NCBI RefSeq assembly: GCF_014054985.1
Contig: NZ_CP059569.1
Location: 2,340,500 to 2,404,499 of the forward strand
DNA: 64,000 bases
Source of the DNA: Kingella oralis
Lineage (GTDB): Bacteria; Pseudomonadota; Gammaproteobacteria; Burkholderiales; Neisseriaceae
Reading direction: 5' to 3'
Shown here: piece by piece, positions 37,061-45,333 of the stretch
How the letters are laid out: the number at the start of each line of letters is the position of its first letter
Position numbering within the stretch: the first letter of the stretch is position 1
The notes under the pieces: generated by a model
The model's database searches: none
What the model saw: only the letters and a program-made list of their open reading frames with translations
What the model was told of the DNA's origin: nothing
Program-made: the position numbers and the translations under genes

Positions 37061-39913
37061 ATGTCCAAAACCAAGCCCCAACACACCCGCGATCACGACA
37101 CCATCCGCATCCGCGGCGCGCGCACGCATAATTTGAAAAACATCGATTTGGACATTCCGCGCCACAAGCTGGTGGTGGTAACGGGGCTGTCGGGCAGCGG
37201 CAAATCGTCGCTAGCGTTTGACACGCTGTATGCCGAAGGGCAGCGGCGTTATGTCGAGAGCCTGTCCGCCTATGCGCGGCAGTTTTTGCAGATGATGGAC
37301 AAACCCGATGTCGATTTGATCGAAGGCCTGTCGCCCGCGATTTCCATCGAGCAGAAATCCACCAGCCACAATCCGCGTTCCACCGTCGGCACGGTTACGG
37401 AAATCCACGATTACCTGCGCCTTTTATACGCCCGCGTCGGCACGCCGTATTGCCCCGAACATAATCTGCCGCTGTCGAGCCAAACCGTATCGCAGATGGT
37501 CAATGCCGTATTGAAGCTGCCGGAAGACACGCGCGTGATGATTCTGGCACCGGCGGTGCGCGAGCGTAAGGGCGAGTTTGTCGATTTCTTTGCCGACTTG
37601 CAGGCGCAGGGTTTTGCGCGTGTACGTGTGGACGGCGAAGTCTATCAACTTGACGAAGTGCCGAAGCTGGAAAAAAACATCAAACACAATATCGACGTGG
37701 TCATCGACCGCGTAAAAGTGAAGGCGGACATCAAACAGCGGCTGGCAGAAAGTTTTGAAACCGCGCTGCGCCACGGAAACGAGCGCGCATTAGCGATGGA
37801 GATGGACAGCGGCGAAGAACATTGGTTTTCCGCGCGGTTTGCCTGCCCCGTGTGTTCGTACAGCCTGCCCGAATTGGAGCCGCGCCTCTTTTCGTTCAAC
37901 AACCCGATGGGCTCCTGCCCGACTTGCGACGGCTTGGGCAACACCAATTTCTTCGACCCCGAAAAAGTAGTCGCCCATCCCGAATTGTCGCTGGCTTCGG
38001 GTGCGGTTGACGGCTGGGACAAGCGCAACCAGTTCTATTTCCAAATGATTCAGTCGCTGGCGCGGCATTACGGTTTCGATGTGCAGGCTGCTTGGGAAAC
38101 GCTACCTGAAAAAGTCAAAAAAGTCGTGCTGCACGGCTCGGGCAAAGAAGTCATTGATTTCACTTACCTATCCGAACGCGGCACCACCTTCAACCGCAGC
38201 CACGCCTTCGAAGGCATCATCCCCAATCTCGAACGCCGCTACCGCGAAACCGACAGCGAAACCGTGCGCGAAAAACTGCGCGAATACCAAAACCACCGCG
38301 CCTGCCCGAGCTGCGGCGGCGCACGTTTGCGCAAAGAAGCCCGCTACGTTTACGTCAGCGGCGAACCGTTGCACGAAGTCTCCGCCTGGCCGCTCACCAA
38401 AACCCACCAATTCTTCGAAACGCTGGATTTGGACGGCAACAAAAAACAAATCGCCGAAAAAATCCTCAAAGAAATCACCGAGCGGCTCGGCTTCCTGATT
38501 AACGTCGGGCTGGATTACCTAAATTTAAGCCGCTCCGCCGAAACCCTCTCCGGCGGCGAAGCCCAACGCATCCGCCTCGCCAGCCAAATCGGCAGCGGCC
38601 TGACCGGCGTGATGTACGTTTTGGACGAACCCTCCATCGGCCTGCACCAGCGCGACAACGACCGCCTGCTCGCCACCCTCAAACGCCTGCGCGATTTGGG
38701 CAACAGCGTGATTGTGGTCGAACACGACGAAGACGCCATCCGCGAAGCCGATTTCGTGGTCGATATGGGCCCGGGCGCAGGCGAACACGGCGGCAACGTA
38801 CTGATTGCCGACACCCCCGAAAACGTCGCCAAATGCGAAAAATCCATTACCGGACAATATCTAAGCGGCAAAAAATCCATTGCCGTGCCGTCTGAACGCA
38901 CGCCCGTCAATCCTGACCGAATGCTTGTCCTCAAAGGCGCGCGCGGCAACAACCTTAAAAACGTTACCCTCGAATTGCCGCTCGGTTTGATTACCTGCAT
39001 CACCGGCGTATCCGGCAGCGGCAAATCCACCCTGATTAACGACACCCTCGCCAAAATTACCGCCCGCGAACTCAACCGCGCCCAAGAAGAGCCCGCCCCA
39101 TACGACGACATCCACGGCCTCGAACACCTCGACAAAGTCATCAACGTCGACCAATCCCCCATCGGCCGCACCCCGCGCTCCAACCCCGCCACCTACACCG
39201 GCCTGTTCACTCCCATCCGCGAACTCTTCGCCGGCGTGCCCCTCTCGCGCGAACGCGGCTACAACGTCGGCAGATTCTCCTTCAACGTCAAAGGCGGCCG
39301 CTGCGAAGCCTGCCAAGGCGACGGCGTCATCAAAGTCGAAATGCACTTCCTGCCCGACGTATACGTCCCCTGCGAAGTCTGCCACGGCAAACGCTACAAC
39401 CGCGAAACCCTCGAAATCCAATACAAAGGCAAAAACATCAGCCAAGTCCTCGACATGACCGTCGAAGAAGCCCGCGAATTTTTCGACGCCGTCCCCACCG
39501 TATCGCGCAAACTGCAAACCCTGATGGACGTAGGCCTCGGCTACATCCGCCTCGGCCAATCCGCCACCACCCTCTCCGGCGGCGAAGCCCAGCGCGTCAA
39601 ACTCGCCTTGGAGCTGTCCAAACGCGACACTGGCAGAACGCTCTATATCCTCGACGAACCCACCACCGGCCTACACTTCGCCGACATCGCCCTGCTGCTG
39701 GAAGTCATAGGCCGTCTGAAAGGCAAAGGCAACTCGATTGTGATTATTGAGCATAATCTGGACGTAATTAAAACTGCGGACTGGATTGTCGACTTAGGGC
39801 CGGAAGGTGGCGATGGCGGGGGGAGGATTATTGCTTCAGGTAGCCCTGAGCAGGTAGCGAAGGTTAAGGGAAGTTATACTGGGAAGTATTTGAAGGATGT
39901 TATTAATATCTGA
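37061..39913 (+). CDS. uvrA: Excinuclease ABC subunit A
   Basis: Damage-recognition ATPase of nucleotide excision repair; 950 residues from the ATG at 37061. Two ABC halves are present: Walker A GLSGSGKSS near the start and GVSGSGKSTLIND in the second half, each with an LSGGEAQR signature. Zinc modules are CPVCSYSLPE to CPTCDGLG and CEACQGDG to CEVCHGKRYN. A king-type uptake sequence touches the start codon, but the body has none; instead it has two Neisseria-type GCCGTCTGAA copies (38887, 39711). This points to replacement of the gene from a Neisseria donor. The same frame is open back to 36923, through the terminator, which is not coding. Confidence 0.97.
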   Translation: MSKTKPQHTRDHDTIRIRGARTHNLKNIDLDIPRHKLVVVTGLSGSGKSSLAFDTLYAEGQRRYVESLSAYARQFLQMMDKPDVDLIEGLSPAISIEQKSTSHNPRSTVGTVTEIHDYLRLLYARVGTPYCPEHNLPLSSQTVSQMVNAVLKLPEDTRVMILAPAVRERKGEFVDFFADLQAQGFARVRVDGEVYQLDEVPKLEKNIKHNIDVVIDRVKVKADIKQRLAESFETALRHGNERALAMEMDSGEEHWFSARFACPVCSYSLPELEPRLFSFNNPMGSCPTCDGLGNTNFFDPEKVVAHPELSLASGAVDGWDKRNQFYFQMIQSLARHYGFDVQAAWETLPEKVKKVVLHGSGKEVIDFTYLSERGTTFNRSHAFEGIIPNLERRYRETDSETVREKLREYQNHRACPSCGGARLRKEARYVYVSGEPLHEVSAWPLTKTHQFFETLDLDGNKKQIAEKILKEITERLGFLINVGLDYLNLSRSAETLSGGEAQRIRLASQIGSGLTGVMYVLDEPSIGLHQRDNDRLLATLKRLRDLGNSVIVVEHDEDAIREADFVVDMGPGAGEHGGNVLIADTPENVAKCEKSITGQYLSGKKSIAVPSERTPVNPDRMLVLKGARGNNLKNVTLELPLGLITCITGVSGSGKSTLINDTLAKITARELNRAQEEPAPYDDIHGLEHLDKVINVDQSPIGRTPRSNPATYTGLFTPIRELFAGVPLSRERGYNVGRFSFNVKGGRCEACQGDGVIKVEMHFLPDVYVPCEVCHGKRYNRETLEIQYKGKNISQVLDMTVEEAREFFDAVPTVSRKLQTLMDVGLGYIRLGQSATTLSGGEAQRVKLALELSKRDTGRTLYILDEPTTGLHFADIALLLEVIGRLKGKGNSIVIIEHNLDVIKTADWIVDLGPEGGDGGGRIIASGSPEQVAKVKGSYTGKYLKDVINI

Positions 39914-39947
39914 CACTTGATAATTTTAAGCTTGTTTTTGGAGTATC

Positions 39948-40484
39948 ATGAAAAATTTAAAACAAATTTTTAACTATTCCTTCCCAATATTGGTAGCTGT
40001 TATTGGTTTTTCATCAAGTATAGTTAGTCTTTTTATTGATTTAAATATGAAGATATCTATAAAATGGGTAATATTTTTAATCGTAATATCTTTAACTTTG
40101 ATTTGTGCACTTGGTAAATATATTTTTGAACTATTAAAAAAACAGAGTAAACCAGCAATGGAAAATCCAATAAGCTGCATGAAAGTAAATGAGATGGGTA
40201 ATAATGAAGTAATATTTTTAATCAGAAATAATGAGAATTTTAAATATAATATATTTGTTGCTGGATACGGCAAAAGAAATCAATTAGATACCTTATTATT
40301 TGTTGGTTTTGTAGAAAATGCTCAAGAAAAAATGCTACAGATTCGGGTAAATACTTGGGTTCAAGAAGTTGATCTATTTGATTTGCAAGGAAATATTAAG
40401 CAAGAAATATTATCATCTATTGAAATTAGACCTGTAATTCCTAGACAAGCTATCGATGTTTTAACTAATAATGGAGGCTATTGA
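39948..40484 (+). CDS. AT-rich hypothetical two-helix membrane protein
   Basis: 178 residues. Two membrane segments at about 10-32 (YSFPILVAVIGFSSSIVSLF) and 38-60 (WVIFLIVISLTLICALG) are followed by a soluble domain of about 115 residues with beta pattern (NEVIFLIRNNENFKYNIFVA, LLFVGFVENAQEKMLQIRV, VDLFDLQGNIKQEI). It is far more AT-rich than its neighbours, uses AAT/ATA/TTA codons and has no uptake sequence, so it was acquired from elsewhere. It is followed two bases later by a partner gene. Function unknown. Confidence 0.8.
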   Translation: MKNLKQIFNYSFPILVAVIGFSSSIVSLFIDLNMKISIKWVIFLIVISLTLICALGKYIFELLKKQSKPAMENPISCMKVNEMGNNEVIFLIRNNENFKYNIFVAGYGKRNQLDTLLFVGFVENAQEKMLQIRVNTWVQEVDLFDLQGNIKQEILSSIEIRPVIPRQAIDVLTNNGGY

Positions 40485-40485
40485 A

Positions 40486-40914
40486 ATGTCTAACAACCGA
40501 TATTTTGCTCAAATTGTTGATATTATAGATAACCTTAATGTTGTGATGAATGCTGGAGAGAATAGGGGAGTAAAAATTGGAAATCAATTTCTTATTGTAG
40601 GTATTGGCAAGGAAATCTTTGATCCAGATACAGAAGAGTCCCTAGGATTTGTAGAAATTATCAAGGGAAATGTAAAAGTAGTGCATGTACAAGAAAAAAT
40701 GGCAACACTTCAATCCACTGATTTAATTAAAAGGCCAGATGTTAGAGAAATTACAAAAGTAAGCAAATTACACGAAGGACGTGATGCGCTAACAAGAATA
40801 CTTGGTAATCTCTCTCCAAGCCAAACGACAACAGAAATAATTAAACCTCAAGAAGCAAATTTAAAACCATTAAATAATGTTAAAATTGGAGATAAAATTA
40901 TTTTAATTAAATAA
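40486..40914 (+). CDS. AT-rich hypothetical protein with an SH3-like (FlgT C-terminal-like) domain
   Basis: 142 residues; the ATG at 40486 has GGAGG before it, inside the end of the upstream gene, so the two are translationally coupled. The N-terminal 70 residues (AQIVDIIDNLNVVMNAGENR, GVKIGNQFLIVGIG, DPDTEESLGFVEIIKGNVKV) follow a pattern I associate with FlgT C-terminal-like barrels: N-x-G-x-x-x-G-V-x-x-G then DP-x-T-x-E-x-LG. A Ser/Thr-rich linker and a last strand pair (LNNVKIGDKIILIK) follow. No exact family or function is known. Confidence 0.78.
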   Translation: MSNNRYFAQIVDIIDNLNVVMNAGENRGVKIGNQFLIVGIGKEIFDPDTEESLGFVEIIKGNVKVVHVQEKMATLQSTDLIKRPDVREITKVSKLHEGRDALTRILGNLSPSQTTTEIIKPQEANLKPLNNVKIGDKIILIK

Positions 40915-40942
40915 GCAAACCGTAGCTTACATACCCAACCGA

Positions 40943-41034
40943 CCGCGTGCGTGGCTGCGCCACACACCCTACCTGTGAATTACAAGGAACTTCAAAGCCA
41001 ACGTGTAGGGTGTGTGCAGTACGCACGCACGCGG
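40943..41034. repeat. REP doublet (REPIN-like) next to a RAYT remnant
   Basis: CCGCGTGCGTGGCTGCGCC plus ACACACCCTAC on the left is answered by GTAGGGTGTGTGCAGTACG and CACGCACGCGG on the right, 32 bp apart. A related doublet is at 60319-60402. The RAYT-type transposase remnant begins 178 bp further on. Confidence 0.65.
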
Positions 41035-41064
41035 TTACTTGATTGTCGGTTTGCCGTTTTCAAA

Positions 41065-41150
41065 TGTGCAGGCTGCTTTTCAACTCCGTTGAAGATTCGT
41101 CTTCAACAAGCTGCCATTCAAATATCCTATCGATAAAGACTACCTGAAAA
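41065..41150. repeat. 86-bp direct repeat, left copy
   Basis: TGTGCAGGCTGCTTTTCAAC at the start and CAAGCTGCCATTCAAATATC in the middle, ending TACCTGAAAA. The right copy is at 41907-41993 and is roughly 80-85% identical by eye. The pair brackets the RAYT remnant and the minus-strand membrane ORF. Confidence 0.7.
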
Positions 41151-41211
41151 CAAACAAAGTGAGTAAGCCGCAGCCTGCACATCCAACACCTAAACCACAA
41201 ACAAAAATCCT

Positions 41212-41419
41212 ATGGCGCGTTATCGCAGAAACTTCATTGCCGGCGGCACATTCTTTTTCACTGTCAAACTCGCCGACTCGAAATCACGCCTGCTTGTCGA
41301 ACATATCGGCTTCGCGCGCGGCTTATATGGATGTGCAAAAACAATATCCCTTTGAAACCATCGCCGTATGCGTGCTGCCAAACCATATTCACGCCACTTC
41401 GGAATTGAAGTTTTCATAG
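41212..41419 (+). pseudogene. REP-associated tyrosine transposase (RAYT) remnant
   Basis: The ATG at 41212 gives MARYRRNFIAGGTFFFTVKL, the N-terminus of RAYT/Y1 (IS200-like) transposases. After VEHIGFAR the frame slips and continues AYMDVQKQYPFETIAVCVLP, then NHIHA, the HxH metal site. The catalytic tyrosine region is missing, since the frame ends at 41419. It is a decayed fragment of about 70 of 170 or so residues. REP-type palindromes lie just upstream, as expected for this enzyme family. Confidence 0.78.
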
Positions 41420-41439
41420 GGCTACGTCTCTCTTGTTGT

Positions 41440-41817
41440 TTAGTGAATAATTTCATAAATATAATTGCTAACCAAGCACATGCAATATCCATAAAAAGAA
41501 TCACAGGCATACGAAGTTACGGTATATGCACTGAATAACAATGTAAATATACTTATGAGCATCGCAATGGGTAGGGTTTTTATATCTCTTATAAAAAATA
41601 AATTGATCAAGGTTGCCACTGCGAATAGGCTTGCAATATAGCTTGATAATTTAATGAATTTACGTAAATATGAAAATAATTCTGCATCCATCACTATGGT
41701 TATTTTTATGAGCCATACGGTCAAAAATATCGATGATGGGAGATTTAATAAAATTTGAGCAATAAGAAAGAAGCGATTTTTTTGCTTCATTTTATCGAAT
41801 ATTTTTAAGTTTATCAT
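41440..41817 (-). CDS. AT-rich hypothetical membrane protein
   Basis: 125 residues with three or four membrane helices (FFLIAQILLNLPSSIFLTVW; LSSYIASLFAVATLINLFFI; LPIAMLISIFTLLFSAYTV). Low GC and lack of uptake sequences mark it as foreign. A weak AGAGAT site precedes the ATG. No family is recognised. It lies between the 86-bp direct repeats. Confidence 0.5.
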   Translation of the reverse strand: MINLKIFDKMKQKNRFFLIAQILLNLPSSIFLTVWLIKITIVMDAELFSYLRKFIKLSSYIASLFAVATLINLFFIRDIKTLPIAMLISIFTLLFSAYTVTSYACDSFYGYCMCLVSNYIYEIIH

Positions 41818-41906
41818 GAATATCTCTAGTTGTTCCCATACTATTCAGCCAACCTAGGAAGCCGTAGCCTCCAGCCCCAATCACCTACCCACCTAAAACA
41901 AATCCA

Positions 41907-41993
41907 TGTGCAGGCTACTTTTCAACTTCGTTGAAGTTTCGTTTTGAGCAAGCTGCCATTCAAATATCCCATCAATAAAGGCTACCTGAAAAT
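41907..41993. repeat. 86-bp direct repeat, right copy
   Basis: Same layout as 41065-41150. Its end contains AGGCTACCTGAA at 41980-41991, an exact Eikenella-type uptake sequence. Confidence 0.7.
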
Positions 41994-42032
41994 TATACAC
42001 TTCAACAAAGCCGAATATTTTTCAGGTAGCCT
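41980..42032. terminator. Inverted pair of Eikenella-type uptake sequences
   Basis: AGGCTACCTGAAAAT at 41980 and ATTTTTCAGGTAGCCT ending at 42032 form a stem followed by a T run. It is placed to terminate the minus-strand acyltransferase gene. Confidence 0.65.
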
Positions 42033-42078
42033 TTTTTAACTTCACGGCAGCCGCAGTTTCAAAAATCAGAGACCGCCG

Positions 42079-43113
42079 TTATCCGCCAAACAACGCCGCC
42101 TTGCCTTCCGCGCCGGAAACATCCAGCACTTCAATTCCTTCCCCGTCCAGCACGGCCTGCGTCAGCATGGCCACACCGCCGGAGGGGCCGATTTCCAAAA
42201 TCCGCCGCACGCCCAGCGCGGCCATGCTGCGGCATTCGGCCACCCAGTCCACGGGATTGACCAACACATTTTGCGCGATGCTGCGTGCCTGTTCCGCATC
42301 CAAACCGCAGGCTGCCGCCCATTCAGCCACTTGCGCTACGGCGGGCAGCATGGCGGGGTGGTGGAAACCGACTTCCACGTCCAACCGCCACAGCAGGTTT
42401 TCGGGCGTTTGGCCGTTTTCGTCTTTCACCGTGTTGGACAACACGCCGCACACACGCGCCACCGATTCGGGCTTGCCGCTGACGACAAAACCGTCCGCGC
42501 TGTTCTGCAAGCCGATACACGGGCGGTCGGCAGAATCCGCGGGGAACAGTTCGTCAATCACGGCGGCAAGCTGCCCGCGGCTCACGCCCTGCACCATCAC
42601 CATCGGATGCAAGTCGTCGTGCAGATACATGCCCGTTGCGCGCCCTTGCAGCGTGGCCGCCGCGCCAATCAATTCGGCCAAAGCCAGCAGTTTGGCGGCG
42701 TGCTGCGGCTCGCGCATCAGATAGCGCCCGAGTATGCCCTGCGAATGCCCGATAACGCCCGCCGCCTTGCCGCTGTCCAGCCCGCGCGCTTCCAGCGTGT
42801 GCAGATTGGCGATTTGCGCAAGGAAAATGCCGGGCGCGCTCACGGCGGCACGCACCAAATCAATGCCGTCTGCGCCATTTTCCGCCCATTTGATCGGCTC
42901 GAAACCCTGCGGGCGGGCGGTGGCAAGCTGCTCTGCGACTGGTGCCAAAATTCGGGCGGCAGCGGCGGCCACTTCATTTGCCCTGTCCCGCGCCCCGTCG
43001 GCCAAAGTCTCGCGCAGGCTGCTTATCCAATCAAAGCCCTGTCCGGAAAAACACAATGCGAACGGTTTGTCATAAAAATGTTCCGGCAGGCGGTTTTGTT
43101 GCAGTTGGCTCAT
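42079..43113 (-). CDS. FabD-like acyltransferase (malonyl/acyl transferase fold)
   Basis: 344 residues from the ATG at 43113, preceded by GGAGGGAGTG. FALCFSGQGFDWISSL at the start and the nucleophile motif GVIGHSQGILGRYL define the ACP acyltransferase fold. The histidine expected in the C-terminal part is in VGFHHPAML. The SGQGFDW opening and the long spacing look more like the acyltransferase domain of type I FAS than like FabD (inference). No FAS genes are next to it. Flanking Eikenella-type uptake sequences and the absence of king-type ones inside suggest transfer. Confidence 0.8.
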   Translation of the reverse strand: MSQLQQNRLPEHFYDKPFALCFSGQGFDWISSLRETLADGARDRANEVAAAAARILAPVAEQLATARPQGFEPIKWAENGADGIDLVRAAVSAPGIFLAQIANLHTLEARGLDSGKAAGVIGHSQGILGRYLMREPQHAAKLLALAELIGAAATLQGRATGMYLHDDLHPMVMVQGVSRGQLAAVIDELFPADSADRPCIGLQNSADGFVVSGKPESVARVCGVLSNTVKDENGQTPENLLWRLDVEVGFHHPAMLPAVAQVAEWAAACGLDAEQARSIAQNVLVNPVDWVAECRSMAALGVRRILEIGPSGGVAMLTQAVLDGEGIEVLDVSGAEGKAALFGG

Positions 43114-43278
43114 GGTTTCACTCCCTCCGTAATCGGTGTTGAACGGTTTGCAAAACTTAATGTGATGATTGTATGACGAATAACGCGCTTGTGCCACGCC
43201 TTCGAGTCAGTCACAGCTTTCAGGCTGCCTCATCCGATTTCCCGTTATCATTCCGTTTTATTGTTGAAAGGAAATTCT

Positions 43279-43812
43279 ATGCTCGCTGTTATGTCTGCCT
43301 CAGAAAAACTCGCCGCTGCGCAAGCCTTGTTTGTCGAAACCCTGCTGGCCGCGCTGCCGCAAAAAGCAGCCTGCACCGTATCGGGTGCGGGCGGCGGCTT
43401 TGAAGCTGAAGTGTCTTATTCAGCCGAACTGGATTTGTGGTACGCCATGCAGGCGCAGGGTAAAAAATGTTGGAACGGCTTCGGTATCGGCCAGCCCGTG
43501 GCCGGCAAAAAGGTGTTGATTGCGGCGGAAATCAATTTCCCCACTGAAGGTCTGAACCGCGCCGTTTCCGGCGTGTTCGCGGAGGATAGCAACGGCGGCG
43601 TTTGGGTGCTGCACCGCGGCAAAATCCGCGGCGGAAAAGCCCTGTTTTTCCAATACTACCAAGGCGAAACCCTTACCGCAGACGACGGCGGCAAACCCGA
43701 CACCTTCGCCCTAATCGGCAGCCTGAACGACACCGCTTTCCCCGCAAAACTCGCCGCCTTCGTGCACCAAATCCTAGCAATCAAAGCCGCCGCCAAACAC
43801 GCTGCGATATAG
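43279..43812 (+). CDS. Hypothetical protein
   Basis: 177 residues from the ATG at 43279 (AAAGGAAA site). Helical N-terminus (SASEKLAAAQALFVETLLAA), then a mixed domain with WYAMQAQGKKCWNGFGIGQP, VLIAAEINFPTEGLNRAVSG and WVLHRGKIRGGKALFFQYY, and a helical end (FVHQILAIKAAAKHAAI). The WNxFG and HRGKIRGG motifs look conserved, but I cannot name a family. Monocistronic, between king-type uptake sequences. Confidence 0.7.
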   Translation: MLAVMSASEKLAAAQALFVETLLAALPQKAACTVSGAGGGFEAEVSYSAELDLWYAMQAQGKKCWNGFGIGQPVAGKKVLIAAEINFPTEGLNRAVSGVFAEDSNGGVWVLHRGKIRGGKALFFQYYQGETLTADDGGKPDTFALIGSLNDTAFPAKLAAFVHQILAIKAAAKHAAI

Positions 43813-44173
43813 TTTTCAGGCTGCTTTTGTGCTATGAGGCAGCCTGAAACGCTATTTTCAGGCTGCCGCAATCCGGCGGCAACCAATCTCGCTGCTCGCT
43901 GTAAGCCATCCAACCCGTCTATTTTTAAACGTCCAACACCATCTGAACACTCAACGGCAGTCTGAAAACGTTTGGGCTTTGCTAAAACGCGCGCCCTCGG
44001 TTTGTCTGATAACGACTCTGGCTTTTCAAGCTGCATCGTTTGCAAAACGTATCAACCGCTCGCCAGCGCCATCAACGCGATTGAACAACAAGCCATCGTC
44101 GCTCCGTGCCGAATAGGGTTTCAGGCTGCCTCCGCCTCCGCAAAACACTCCCCCAAAGGCAGCCTGAAACGTC
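43813..44173. other. Spacer with uptake sequences, no gene seen
   Basis: At least five uptake sequences, including an inverted pair at 43836-43867 and one at 44119-44168, plus a GGCAGTCTGAAAA variant at 43963. No credible ORF. Confidence 0.6.
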
Positions 44174-44179
44174 TATAAT
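44174..44179 (+). promoter_or_regulatory. Candidate -10 element of rpiA
   Basis: TATAAT 34 bp before the rpiA ATG. Confidence 0.45.
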
Positions 44180-44212
44180 CATCCCGTTCCCCCCAACCAA
44201 AGGATGTGCAAA

Positions 44213-44887
44213 ATGAGCAACTTCACCCAAGACCAACTCAAACAACTCGCCGCCGCCAAAGCGGTGGAATTTGTGCCCGAAAACGAATACATCGGCATCG
44301 GCACAGGCAGCACCGTAAACTTCTTTATCCAAGCGCTCGGGCAAAGCGGCAAGAAAATCAAGGGCGCGGTAACCACTTCGCTCAAAAGCGCGGAGCTGAT
44401 GGAGCAATACGGCATCCCGCAAATCCAGCTCAACGAAGTAACGCGCTTGGGCGTGTATATTGACGGCGCGGATGAAATCAACCACATGATGCAAATGATA
44501 AAAGGCGGCGGCGCGGCATTGTTGCCCGAAAAAATCGTCGCCACGCTGTCCGACCAATTTATCTGCATCGCCGACGAAAGCAAATATGTGCGCAAGCTGG
44601 GCAAGTTTCCCCTACCGGTGGAAGTGATTCCGATGGCGCGTTCCATGGTGGCGCGCAAAATCGTGAAACTGGGCGGGCAGCCTGAATTACGCATCGGCTG
44701 CAAAACCCTGCACGGCAACGAAATTTTGGATGTGCACGGGCTGGACCTTTCCGAGCCGATGAAAATGGAAGACACGCTCAACCGCATCACGGGCGTGGTG
44801 GAAAACGGCTTGTTTGCCCACCGCTATGCCGATTTGCTGATACTCGCCAAAAAAGACGGCGCGGAAGTGATTCAAGCGCACGTTTGA
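44213..44887 (+). CDS. rpiA: Ribose-5-phosphate isomerase A
   Basis: 224 residues; interconverts ribose 5-phosphate and ribulose 5-phosphate in the pentose phosphate pathway. GIGTGSTVNFFI near the start, the catalytic segment GVYIDGADEINHMMQMIKGG (Asp, Glu, Lys) and DESKYVRKLGKFPLPVEV are typical. The ATG at 44213 has AAAGGA eight bases upstream; an ATG at 44204 overlaps that site. A distinct RpiB-like protein is encoded at 8189. Confidence 0.97.
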   Translation: MSNFTQDQLKQLAAAKAVEFVPENEYIGIGTGSTVNFFIQALGQSGKKIKGAVTTSLKSAELMEQYGIPQIQLNEVTRLGVYIDGADEINHMMQMIKGGGAALLPEKIVATLSDQFICIADESKYVRKLGKFPLPVEVIPMARSMVARKIVKLGGQPELRIGCKTLHGNEILDVHGLDLSEPMKMEDTLNRITGVVENGLFAHRYADLLILAKKDGAEVIQAHV

Positions 44888-45333
44888 TGGGGATACGGTT
44901 TTCAGGCTGCCTTTTGCGGATAAAAAGGCAGCCTGAAAATTGAAATCCTAACCACAAATAAAGGCAGTCTGAAAATGCTTATCCCGTTTTCAGGCTGCCT
45001 TATGCTTACCGCAAACACCGTTTGCTCAACACCGCCAACGCCATTCCCCTCTGTGCCAACAAGCCTGCCTGCCACTGTGCAACGGGCAAATCCACCAGCG
45101 CGTGCAGCCCACCATGCCCGGCGAAATCGCCCTTTTGCGCCGCGCATACGCAAGGCAGCCAAGCCCAAAAAAGTGGCAGCGCAATCAGCGTGATGGTGAG
45201 ATGGGGATGGATAGCGGGTATGATGTTCTCCATTATTTGCCAAAAGCCAAATTTGAGGCAGCCTGAAAACGAGCGAAGCGCGTTAAAACGCCCATCCCAT
45301 TTTCAGGCTGCCTCTATCCCATTATCCAAACAA
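44888..45333. other. Spacer with uptake-sequence stems, no firm gene
   Basis: Stems at 44899-44940 (rpiA terminator) and 45256-45313 (behind the HlyD-type gene). A minus-strand ORF at 45006-45233 (75 codons) has a hydrophobic start but no recognisable family, and I do not call it. Confidence 0.55.

Noticed and set aside
39948..41817. Prophage remnant
   Set aside because: AT-rich foreign genes and repeats are present, but there is no integrase, capsid, terminase or attachment-site duplication.
45006..45233. 75-codon minus-strand ORF with a hydrophobic start
   Set aside because: No recognisable family or convincing ribosome site; may be a decayed gene, but support is too thin to call.
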